Of a stretch of DNA of 64,000 bases, positions 50,171-58,396 are shown piece after piece. The notes under the pieces are model-generated. The model was not told the DNA's origin and did no database searches. It saw only the letters and a program-made list of their open reading frames with translations. The translations under genes were made by a program, and so were the position numbers. The number at the start of each line of letters is the position of its first letter. Position 1 is the first letter of the stretch. Origin of the DNA: CAZKGE01 sp964636405 (GTDB taxonomy: Bacteria > Bacillota > Clostridia > Christensenellales > CAG-138); NCBI GenBank assembly GCA_964636405.1, contig CAZWSI010000010.1, positions 11,044 through 75,043 of the forward strand. Direction: 5' to 3'.

Positions 50171-50225
50171 AACTCCGTACGCATCATATTGCGCGTGGTA
50201 TTTACGCGCGGAAAGAGGCTGCACC

Positions 50226-51239
50226 ATGTACACCGGCGCGGGCATTATCAAGATTTTTGCGGGGAGCACCGGGCAGAACTTTGCCAGAAAAATGTGCGCG
50301 TATCTCGGCACACAGCTAGGCGACGCGACGACGATCCGTTTTTCCGAGGGGAACCTCTTTGTTCGTGTCAACGAATCGATTCGTGACAAGGACGTATACA
50401 TCGTTCAGCCCATCGGGCGGCAGCCAAACGACGAGTTTGTGGAGCTTTTGTTCTGGATTGACGCGTTCCGCCGCGCGAGCGCCAATTCGATCACGGCCAT
50501 CATTCCCTATTTTTCCTATGCCAAGGGCGATAAAAAGGACGAGCCGCGCGTTTCCATCCGGGCGCGCGTGTGCGCCGACTGCATCGAGGCCGAGGGCGTG
50601 GACCGCATCATCACCATGGATTTGCACGCGCCGCAGGTGCAGGGCTTCTTTATGCAGCCTGTGGATCACCTGTACGCCAAAACGCTTTTGTGCGAATATA
50701 TTCGCCGGCAGGGCATTGTCGATGAAAATCTCGTGGTGGTTTCGCCGGACGCGGGTTCGGCCAAGCGCGCGCGCGAATATGCCACGGAGCTGAAGTGCCC
50801 GGTGGCCATCGGCGATAAAATGCGCTACGGGCACGACGAAAACGCCAAGGTGCTGGAGATTATCGGGGATGTGAAGGGCAAAAACTGCCTCGTCATCGAC
50901 GATTTCTCCATTTCGGGCGGCACGCTCGTGGACGTGTCCTACGGACTTAGGGACAAGGGCGCAAAGAAAATCTACGCCGCCCTTTCGCACAACATGCTCA
51001 GCGCCCCCGGCCTGAAAAAGATCGAGGAGAGCCCCATCGAGTTCCTCGTTTCCACCGATACGGTGGAGTGCCCCGACGCGCATCTGTCCACCAAGCTGCG
51101 CTTTATTTCGGCCGCGCCCATGTTCGCGCAGGCGGTCAAGATCATTCATGACCGCGCGCCCATCAGCTCCATGTTTGAGCAGCGCATGAGCAAGCGCCTC
51201 ATGGAAATGAGCTTTACGGAGCAGCAAACGCTCCTGTAA
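50226..51239 (+). CDS. prs: Ribose-phosphate pyrophosphokinase, divergent
   Basis: A 337-residue enzyme making PRPP from ribose 5-phosphate and ATP. The fold-defining blocks are present: GSTGQNFARKM, FSEGNLFVRVNESIRDKDVYI (seen around residues 40-60) and RIITMDLHAPQVQGFF. The flexible-loop region reads YFSYAKGDKKDEPRVSIRA instead of the usual YARQDRK...REP, and the PRPP loop is VIDDFSISGGTLVDV instead of DDMIDTAGT. It is therefore a divergent member, probably still a PRPP synthase because hpt and other PRPP users are nearby and no second prs is seen. ATG 50226 has GAAAGAGG upstream. Confidence 0.88.
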   Translation: MYTGAGIIKIFAGSTGQNFARKMCAYLGTQLGDATTIRFSEGNLFVRVNESIRDKDVYIVQPIGRQPNDEFVELLFWIDAFRRASANSITAIIPYFSYAKGDKKDEPRVSIRARVCADCIEAEGVDRIITMDLHAPQVQGFFMQPVDHLYAKTLLCEYIRRQGIVDENLVVVSPDAGSAKRAREYATELKCPVAIGDKMRYGHDENAKVLEIIGDVKGKNCLVIDDFSISGGTLVDVSYGLRDKGAKKIYAALSHNMLSAPGLKKIEESPIEFLVSTDTVECPDAHLSTKLRFISAAPMFAQAVKIIHDRAPISSMFEQRMSKRLMEMSFTEQQTLL

Positions 51240-51262
51240 ACCTGCTTTTTTAAACAAGAAAG

Positions 51263-51316
51263 CCCGGCGGAAAGGCCCGCGCGTGAAGCGGTCTTTGATC
51301 GCCGGGTTTTGTTTTG
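51263..51316. terminator. Bidirectional terminator between prs and spoVT
   Basis: CCCGGCG (51263-51269) and CGCCGGG (51300-51306) enclose an inner AAAG/CTTT hairpin, followed by TTTTGTTTT on the plus strand and CTTTCTTGTTT on the minus strand. Confidence 0.75.
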
Positions 51317-51330
51317 CCCGCCGGCGGAGC

Positions 51331-51885
51331 TTACTCGTCCAGCATCTTTCCTAAAAACGCGGCGGCCACCTCGCAGGATTTGACGGCGGCCGGATCGATG
51401 CCGCCGCACGCTTCCTTGGAGAGCACGAGCACCGCGCCGATGGCGCCCCCAAGCGACACGATGGGCACGAGCGCCATGGCCGTGTAGGGATTGGGGGAAT
51501 CCTTCGTGCCTGTGACGCGCAGCATGCCGCCGTCGCCCGCGCTGCGCACCAGCACCGCCTTTGCCAGCACCGCCTGCTCCAAATCGGCGGAGAGGGGCTG
51601 CTCGAGCAGCTCCTTGCGGCTGTTGCCCGCCGCTGCGATGAAGCTGTCCTTGTCGCATATGGCCGCAAGCAGCCCGTAGGTCTGGTTCAGCGCGGCTGTA
51701 AGCTCCGCCGCAAAGCCGGACAGCTCGCCTACCGGCGAGTATTTTTTCAAAATGACCTCGCCGCCCCGGTCGGTAAAGATCTCCAGCGGGTCGCCCTCGC
51801 GAATGCGGAGCGTCCGCCGTATTTCCTTGGGAATCACCACCCTGCCCAACTCGTCGATGCGTCTGACTATGCCCGTTGCCTTCAC
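51331..51885 (-). CDS. spoVT: Stage V sporulation protein T
   Basis: A 184-residue transcription factor. The N-terminal AbrB-type DNA-binding domain is MKATGIVRRIDELGRVVIPK then EIRRTLRIREGDPLEIF; the C-terminal GAF domain runs from about residue 58. SpoVT acts in the forespore under sigma-G and sets late-spore gene expression and germination. GTG 51885 is the start with AAGGAGG upstream. A prs-spoVT neighbourhood is also known in Bacillus. Confidence 0.95.
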   Translation of the reverse strand: MKATGIVRRIDELGRVVIPKEIRRTLRIREGDPLEIFTDRGGEVILKKYSPVGELSGFAAELTAALNQTYGLLAAICDKDSFIAAAGNSRKELLEQPLSADLEQAVLAKAVLVRSAGDGGMLRVTGTKDSPNPYTAMALVPIVSLGGAIGAVLVLSKEACGGIDPAAVKSCEVAAAFLGKMLDE

Positions 51886-52138
51886 TGTTTTCCTCCTTCT
51901 TGAAATCCAGCTTTAGTTTTTGCACACGGAATAGAATTATGCGGAAAATGCGGAATTCCACGGAAAAGACGGAAAAGCCTTGCAGCATGCGGCCTTGCGG
52001 ACGCGACGCTGACCCAGCAAGGCGTTTATGCAAATGCCCATGGCTTTCGCGGCCCCGAAAGCATCCTTGCGCGCGTGGGCTTGTTTGCCCATCAAGCGCC
52101 TTGCCGCCTTCGCTCCGCCGCAACTTTTCACGCCGCTC
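51886..52138. other. Intergenic region upstream of spoVT
   Basis: No gene is supported in this stretch. It should hold the spoVT promoter on the minus strand, but I could not fix a sigma-G type site with confidence. Open frames here have no ribosome site and no recognisable protein. Confidence 0.5.
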
Positions 52139-52168
52139 TTGAAATAGGAAGGGGCCCCATTGTATAAT
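52139..52168 (+). promoter_or_regulatory. Distal promoter candidate upstream of the riboswitch
   Basis: TTGAAA (52139-52144), 18 bases, TATAAT (52163-52168). Confidence 0.5.
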
Positions 52169-52251
52169 TGTTTCGAGGAGATTACGCCGGTTTCGACAGG
52201 GCTTTGCCGCTTGCCGGTTTCTTCTGTATCAAAGCGCAGGAAAGGCGCGCA

Positions 52252-52280
52252 TTGACGGCTGCCCAAGGGCGGTTTACAAT
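52252..52280 (+). promoter_or_regulatory. Proximal promoter of the c-di-GMP signalling gene
   Basis: TTGACG (52252-52257), 17 bases, TACAAT (52275-52280). A start near 52287 would place the riboswitch at the very beginning of the transcript. Confidence 0.7.
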
Positions 52281-52284
52281 GAAA

Positions 52285-52366
52285 ACAGTTTAACATGGGG
52301 GCACGGCGGGATTCCCGCTTCGCAAAGCTATAGGGCCATTCACAAAAGAACGGCAGCCAGTTGCAT
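52285..52366 (+). promoter_or_regulatory. Putative cyclic-di-GMP-I (GEMM-I) riboswitch
   Basis: GCAAAGCTATAGGGCC (52322-52337) followed by GGCAGCC (52352-52358) and TTGC (52361-52364) matches the conserved core of GEMM-I aptamers. GCCATTC (52335-52341) and GAACGGC (52348-52354) form the expected variable stem with one mismatch. The 5' half contains a GCGGG/CCCGC hairpin instead of the usual GNRA-capped stem and the closing helix is not clear, so it may be a variant. It lies before a GGDEF/EAL gene, a classic target of this class. Confidence 0.65.
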
Positions 52367-52381
52367 GACAAAACGTCTTTG

Positions 52382-52420
52382 ACGTCTGCCGACACGCGCG
52401 GTGGGCGTTTATTGTTTTTA
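52382..52420 (+). terminator. Terminator in the riboswitch expression platform
   Basis: ACGTCTGCCG (52382-52391) pairs with CGGTGGGCGT (52399-52408) using G-U pairs, then TTATTGTTTTT. An overlapping AACGTC/GACGT hairpin (52372-52385) could compete, allowing ligand-dependent termination 36 bases before the start codon. Confidence 0.65.
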
Positions 52421-52455
52421 GCGCTGCGGCAAAAGCGGCAATGGAGGACGAAACC

Positions 52456-55400
52456 ATGGCGAGAAGGATACTGATCGTTGACGATCTGGCCGCAAACCGG
52501 CTTATACTGAAGAAGCTGCTGGGCGCGGACTACGACACGGTCGAGGCTGAAAACGGATACGAGGCGCTGCGCGTCCTTCAGCACAGCTATAAATCCATTT
52601 CGGCAATCTTGTTGGATATCGTGATGCCCGTTATGGACGGGTATGAGACGCTGCGGAGCATCCGGCAGAATCCGTTGTGGTCGCACCTCCCCGTCGTCAT
52701 CGTCACGGGCACGGAGAATGAAAGCGACCGCGTAAAGGCCATTTCACTCGGCGCAAACGATTTTATCACGAAGCCGTATCATCCTGATCTGGTCAAGCAC
52801 AGCCTTCGCAATGCGATTCAGCTTCGGGAAACGGCGTCCATCCTCAACGCCATTCAGAAGGACAAGTTGACGGGGCTGTATAACCGCGAATGCTTCTTTG
52901 AAAAGGCCGCCGAGATAATTCAGAGCCATGACGCGGGAGCCTATGTCATGGCCTGTATGGATATCGACAATTTTAAACTCATCAACGATCAATACGGAGC
53001 CGCCGAGGGGGATCGCATCCTCAAGCATGTCGGCGCGGCGCTCGGAAACGCCTACGATCATGTGGGCGGCGTGAGCGCGCGCATCAGCGGGGATAATTTT
53101 GCCGGACTGTACCCGAATACGCCGGAGGCGATTCAATATATCTCTGAACATGCCAGCGTAAACTGCTTGCCTGAGGACGTCCCCTCCACATTAAGCGCCG
53201 CCGTGGGCCGCTGCGTTGTGACGGACACGTCGCTCCCCGCCAGCGCCCTTTACGACAGAGCCTTTATTGCCAAGCAGACCATCAAGGGACGTTTCGACAG
53301 GCATGTGGCGTGGTTCGACGATTCCATGCTGGAAAGTCTGCTTGCAAAGCAGGAGATATCCGGCAATATGGAGAACTCGCTGGAAAATGGCGAGTTCGAG
53401 GTCTGGTTCCAGCCGCAGTATAACCATGCCACCGGCGCGCTCATTGGGGCGGAAGCGCTCGTTCGGTGGCGGCACCCCGAAAAGGGGATCATACCGCCCG
53501 GCGGCTTTATTCCCGTGTTCGAGCAGAACGGCTTTGTATATGAGCTGGATAAGTTTGTTTGGGAGGAAGCCTGCCGGTATCTGCGCAAATGGCTCGGGGA
53601 GGGGCGCAATGCGCTGCCCGTTTCCGTAAACATCTCACGCTTCGATGTGTTTAAAGCCGATCTCATCGACGTACTGACCGGGCTTCTTGAAAAGTACGCG
53701 CTGCCTATGGAGCTGCTGCGCCTTGAGATTACGGAGTCGGCGTTCTCTAAATCCACCGACCAGATCACCGCCGTGATCAAGGCGCTGATCGCCGCCGGCT
53801 TCACGGTGGAAATCGACGATTTTGGCAGCGGCTATTCCTCGTTGAACACCCTAAAGGACGTTCCCGCGCAGATACTCAAGCTGGACATGCGGTTCCTGGA
53901 AACCAGCGAAAATTCAGACCGGGGCGGAAACATACTCGAATCCGTCGTCCGCATGGCAAAGTGGCTGGGTATGTCGGTGATTGCCGAGGGCGTCGAAACG
54001 GAGGCGCAGGCGGATTTCCTCAAATCCATCGGCTGCAATTATGTGCAGGGCTATCTCTACGCCAAGCCTATGCCTGCGGAGGATTATGAAGCGCTTGCAA
54101 AGGGACATGGCAAGGAACGCGAGATGCTCCTGCTGGAGACCGTCGATAAACTGGACAACAATCGTTTTTGGGACCCCAAGAGCATGGACTCCCTCATATT
54201 CAACAGCTATGTGGGCGGGGCCTGCATCGTGGAGTATCACGACGGCAAAGCCGAGATGCTGCGCATAAACGATCGTTTCAAGCAGGAATTTCACGGCGCA
54301 GCCATCGGCGGAGTATCCGTTTGCGATATGGGCGCGGACAACTGTATGGACGCCGAGAACCTGCGCATCATGAACCAAAACCGCCAAAACGCCATCGCAA
54401 CGGGCAAGGAATCCGTCTGCGAGGTCCGCATATACGGGTTGGACGGCGAGCCGGGCGCGGCGCTGTATATGCGCTTTAGCCAGCGCGCCATAGCCCGCGC
54501 GGGAGACCGCTATTTGCTTTATACCGTCGCGCAGAACATCACAAAACAGCGCGAGGCCGAACAAAAGGAGCACGCGCTGGCGGAGCGGCTTCAGGTTATC
54601 ATGGACAAGGTTTACGGCGGCGTTTCAGCCGTCACCATAAGCGATGACGGCAAGATCAGCTATCTTTTTGCCAATGATCGTTACTATCAGATATTGGGCT
54701 ATACCAGAGCGCAGTTCGAGGCCGAAGTGCCCGACCCGATGGCGCTCATCCTCCCGGGGGACAGAACAAAAACGCGCGAGACCATCCGTACCCTGCTGCG
54801 CGAACGCACGCCCGCGCTGTTCGAATATCGCTGCACCCGCCGGGACGGCGTCATCGTATACATCCGATGCAGCGGCTCCGTGACAAAGCTGGAGGGCGTT
54901 AAGGACGATGTGCTCATCGGCATTCTGACCGATATTACCGAGATCAAGAACGCCGAAAGCCAGTTTGTTTTTCTCAACGAAATGTCCCATGAGGTGCTGG
55001 CGCAGCCCGATGCCGAGATGGGGATCAACAGCATCCTTCATAATTTGCTGGGCTATTTTGACAGCGACCGCGCGTATATCGTTGAGTTTGATCGCCAGAA
55101 AGGCGAGGCCAGCAACACCTATGAGGCTTGCGCGGAGGGCGTTCGCTCCGAAATGGAGCGGCTGCAAAACGTTCCCTTTGACGTGCTCGCCTATTGGAAC
55201 AAAGCGTTTGCTTCGCAGGATTATATCGATATCGCCGATGTGGACGCCCTGCCGGACGACCGGCCGGAGAAGGAGATCTTGCAATCGCAAAACATCAAGT
55301 CCCTTTGCGCCGTGCCGCTGCGCCGCGACGGAGAAGTGATCGGCTTTGTCGGCGTGGACGATACCCACCGCAATCATTCGGAGATCGGTCGTCTTGCCGC

Positions 55401-58320
55401 GCTGGGCGATTACCTGTGCGTGCTGCTTACACGGCGTGATTATGACGCAAAAATCGCGCAAAACAACGCCGCCCTGGCGCAGATGCTGGAGGATATGCCG
55501 GGCGGCTATGTGAAGATGCGCATTGTGGAAAGCGGCGTTGTGCCGATATTCATAAACGACGAGTTTTGCCGCATCATCGGCATGACCCATGATGAGACGA
55601 TGCGCATGTACGCCGCCGACGCCTATGCGGGCGTTCATCCCGACGATATTGAACGAGTCAAAAAAACCATCAACGAGGGGATCAAGAACCGAACGACGAT
55701 ATCCCTGCGCGTTCGGCTTTCACGCTTGGGCGGCGGCTATGTCCCCATGCAGGTGTTCTATCGCGTAACGGAGGACGCGGACGGGCACAATTTGTGCGGC
55801 TACTATTCCGACGCTTCGGAGCAGGAGAAGCTGGAGCGAAAGCGCGACGAGCTGCTCGACAACCTCCCCGCGGGCGCGGCGCTCTATACGTATGACGGGA
55901 AGCATCTCAAGGCGCTCCATTTAAACCAGCATTATTGGCTGCTTGTGGGCCGCGAACCAAACGCCGATACGCCGGATTCGTTTTTGGATGCGGTGTATCC
56001 GGGCGACGTTCCCACCGTTTTGCAGGAGCTTGCCGCCGCCATCCGGCAAAAGAGGGACTTTTCCTGCGATATTCGCGTGCTCCACGGGGACGGAGGCTAC
56101 CACCCGTTCCACGTAAACGCCTGTATCGTGAAGCAGCCGGGGGGAGAGCACCTGATCTACGCGACGTATACGCCCATTTCGGATGAGGTCATGAGCGTAC
56201 AGGCGCGGCTGCCCATTCTTCTCTCGGCGATCATGGAGAACTCCTCCGACCTCGCCTTCGCCAAGGACAGCGATTTCCGCTATATTTGCGCCAGCGAGTC
56301 ATTCGCAGAAATGTGCGGACTGGCGGCCGCCCGCGACGTGATCGGGAAAACGGATTACGAGCTGTTTGACTGCGAGATGGCGGATAAATTCCGGCATGAC
56401 GATAAAGCGTTGTTTGAAGGCGGCGCTTCGCTCGTCGATCTTTCGGATCGTTTTCCGTTCGCGGACGGCACGCTGCATGATTACAGCACCTCCAGGTACC
56501 TGCTGCGGGATAGCGGCGGCGGCGTCATCGGCTTATACGGCATAGGGCGCGATATCACGGAATACCGCAACACGGCCGAAAGACTGGCGACGCTTACGGA
56601 GACCATTCCGGGCGGCATCGCGACCTTTGACGTCAGCCCGGCGGGCGCGCATATCCTGTATTTCAACGAGGGCTTCTACCGCTTCTCCGGCTTGACCCGC
56701 GAGGAATACGCAGCCCTTGCCGCGCAAGACCCGCTCTTTCAGGTGTTCGAGGAGGATCGGCCCGCGGCGCTTGAATCCATATTCGCGCTGCTGAAGGAGG
56801 GCGTTGACCGAAGCGCGGGAAGCTATCGCTGCCATACCGAGGACGGCTATCGCTGGTACAGCATAACCGGCGTGGTATCCCAAAGGCACGGCGACAGCGT
56901 GATTGTCAACGCCGTGAAATATGACGTTACGGCGCAACAGGAGGCGCTGGCAAGGCTTCGCCAGAGCGAAGAGGAATACCGGCTCGCGATGAAGCATACC
57001 GGCAACGTCATCTGCCGCTTTACCGTAGCGGACCGCACCCTGACCATGCCGCCCGAGGTCGCCGCGCTGCGCGGATTGCCGGAGCGCGTGCTGAATATGC
57101 CGCAGGGCATGCTGACGCTAGGCAAGATCGCGCCCGAAAGCGAAAAGACCTATTCTGATTTCTACGAGGACATTGTGCGCGGCAAAAACAACGGCAGCAT
57201 GATCTTCCGCAGTCTGCTGCCCATCGGCTGGCGCTATCTGGAGGGAAGCTACTCGACCGTTTTTGACAGCGGGGGCAAGCCCGACTTTGCGGTCGTTTCC
57301 TTCATCGACACGACGGAGCGTGTGGAGCAGGAGGCCATCGTGCGGAAGTGGCGGCAGTCCATAGAGAGCCGCAGGCCGGAGAGCTATTCGCTGTTTTGCT
57401 GCAACCTAAGCAAGGACGCCTCCTATGATACCGAGGCGGGCGCGCTCATGCACGGCGTCTTCGACGCTGTGGAGACGCTGTCCTTCAATGCGCGCGTGAA
57501 GCGGTATGTGGAGCGCCGCGTTGTGCCCGACGACCAAAAGCGGTATACCGAGTTCGTAAACGCCGATACGATGCTGGCCGCCTATTATCGCGGGAAACGC
57601 GCGGACAGTTTGGAATACCGGGAAACACGCCCGGACGGCGCCGAGCGTTGGCTTCGCTTGTCCATTGAATTGGTCGAGCACCCGCACTCAAACGATATAA
57701 TGGCATATATGTTGTATGAGGACATCGACGAAGAAAAACAAAGCGAGCTGCAAAGGAAGCATGAAGCCGAAACCGACACGCTGACGGGCGTGCTCAACCG
57801 AAAGGCCTTTGCCGAAAGAATGAACCTCCTGCTGCAAACAAAGCGCGACAAGTCGATCTTCGCTCTCTTTATGCTTGATCTGGACGGCTTTAAACAGATC
57901 AACGACAGCTTTGGCCATGCCGTGGGCGACGAAGCGCTGATCGAGGTGGGCCACAAGCTGAAAGCGGCCCTCCGAAGCGGGGATCTGGTGGGGCGGCTTG
58001 GCGGCGATGAATTCGTCGTGTGCCTGTGCGAGCTGCCGAGCCTTGCGCTTGCCGGTAAAAAGGCCAAGCAGCTTTGCGCCCGGCTCCACAAGACCTTCAG
58101 CCTCGAGACGCAGCTTTCCGTCAGCATCGGCGTCGCCGTCTGCCCGGATGACGGAAGCGACTTTGACACGCTTTATCACAAGGCGGATATTGCGCTTTAC
58201 CATGTCAAGGCGACCGGCAAGGACGATTTCGCGTTTTATTCGGATGAAATGGGCGAGGAGACGCCACCCGCCGCTATCTCGGCTTGCGGGAGGGCGGGCA
58301 CGGCGGAAAGCTCCTCCTGA
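52456..58320 (+). CDS. Giant REC-GGDEF(degenerate)-EAL-PAS/GAF-GGDEF c-di-GMP signalling protein
   Basis: A 1954-residue protein, apparently without membrane segments. In order: receiver domain (4-118, phosphoacceptor Asp 54 in LLDIVMP), degenerate GGDEF (about 125-300, SGDNF at 211-215), EAL phosphodiesterase (about 315-560, EAL at 333-335 with NIS, EITES, DDFGSGYS, EGVET and QGYLYAKP intact), PAS-like domains (about 562-835), a GAF domain (about 835-995), about six further PAS-like domains (about 1005-1760), and a C-terminal GGDEF (GGDEF 1849-1853) with an RSGD I-site five residues before it. It can probably both make and degrade c-di-GMP in response to phosphorylation and several ligands. 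ATG 52456 has GGAGG 8 bases upstream. Confidence 0.93.
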   Translation: MARRILIVDDLAANRLILKKLLGADYDTVEAENGYEALRVLQHSYKSISAILLDIVMPVMDGYETLRSIRQNPLWSHLPVVIVTGTENESDRVKAISLGANDFITKPYHPDLVKHSLRNAIQLRETASILNAIQKDKLTGLYNRECFFEKAAEIIQSHDAGAYVMACMDIDNFKLINDQYGAAEGDRILKHVGAALGNAYDHVGGVSARISGDNFAGLYPNTPEAIQYISEHASVNCLPEDVPSTLSAAVGRCVVTDTSLPASALYDRAFIAKQTIKGRFDRHVAWFDDSMLESLLAKQEISGNMENSLENGEFEVWFQPQYNHATGALIGAEALVRWRHPEKGIIPPGGFIPVFEQNGFVYELDKFVWEEACRYLRKWLGEGRNALPVSVNISRFDVFKADLIDVLTGLLEKYALPMELLRLEITESAFSKSTDQITAVIKALIAAGFTVEIDDFGSGYSSLNTLKDVPAQILKLDMRFLETSENSDRGGNILESVVRMAKWLGMSVIAEGVETEAQADFLKSIGCNYVQGYLYAKPMPAEDYEALAKGHGKEREMLLLETVDKLDNNRFWDPKSMDSLIFNSYVGGACIVEYHDGKAEMLRINDRFKQEFHGAAIGGVSVCDMGADNCMDAENLRIMNQNRQNAIATGKESVCEVRIYGLDGEPGAALYMRFSQRAIARAGDRYLLYTVAQNITKQREAEQKEHALAERLQVIMDKVYGGVSAVTISDDGKISYLFANDRYYQILGYTRAQFEAEVPDPMALILPGDRTKTRETIRTLLRERTPALFEYRCTRRDGVIVYIRCSGSVTKLEGVKDDVLIGILTDITEIKNAESQFVFLNEMSHEVLAQPDAEMGINSILHNLLGYFDSDRAYIVEFDRQKGEASNTYEACAEGVRSEMERLQNVPFDVLAYWNKAFASQDYIDIADVDALPDDRPEKEILQSQNIKSLCAVPLRRDGEVIGFVGVDDTHRNHSEIGRLAALGDYLCVLLTRRDYDAKIAQNNAALAQMLEDMPGGYVKMRIVESGVVPIFINDEFCRIIGMTHDETMRMYAADAYAGVHPDDIERVKKTINEGIKNRTTISLRVRLSRLGGGYVPMQVFYRVTEDADGHNLCGYYSDASEQEKLERKRDELLDNLPAGAALYTYDGKHLKALHLNQHYWLLVGREPNADTPDSFLDAVYPGDVPTVLQELAAAIRQKRDFSCDIRVLHGDGGYHPFHVNACIVKQPGGEHLIYATYTPISDEVMSVQARLPILLSAIMENSSDLAFAKDSDFRYICASESFAEMCGLAAARDVIGKTDYELFDCEMADKFRHDDKALFEGGASLVDLSDRFPFADGTLHDYSTSRYLLRDSGGGVIGLYGIGRDITEYRNTAERLATLTETIPGGIATFDVSPAGAHILYFNEGFYRFSGLTREEYAALAAQDPLFQVFEEDRPAALESIFALLKEGVDRSAGSYRCHTEDGYRWYSITGVVSQRHGDSVIVNAVKYDVTAQQEALARLRQSEEEYRLAMKHTGNVICRFTVADRTLTMPPEVAALRGLPERVLNMPQGMLTLGKIAPESEKTYSDFYEDIVRGKNNGSMIFRSLLPIGWRYLEGSYSTVFDSGGKPDFAVVSFIDTTERVEQEAIVRKWRQSIESRRPESYSLFCCNLSKDASYDTEAGALMHGVFDAVETLSFNARVKRYVERRVVPDDQKRYTEFVNADTMLAAYYRGKRADSLEYRETRPDGAERWLRLSIELVEHPHSNDIMAYMLYEDIDEEKQSELQRKHEAETDTLTGVLNRKAFAERMNLLLQTKRDKSIFALFMLDLDGFKQINDSFGHAVGDEALIEVGHKLKAALRSGDLVGRLGGDEFVVCLCELPSLALAGKKAKQLCARLHKTFSLETQLSVSIGVAVCPDDGSDFDTLYHKADIALYHVKATGKDDFAFYSDEMGEETPPAAISACGRAGTAESSS

Positions 58321-58396
58321 CCTTCCCGCAAGCAAGACCGCAGCGATGGGCAAGCGCCTCGTGCGCCTGCTTCCGGCGCGCCTGCCGACACACCGC

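Noticed and set aside
51886..52138. A short gene upstream of spoVT
   Set aside because: Frames on both strands lack ribosome sites and known motifs; they look like chance openings.
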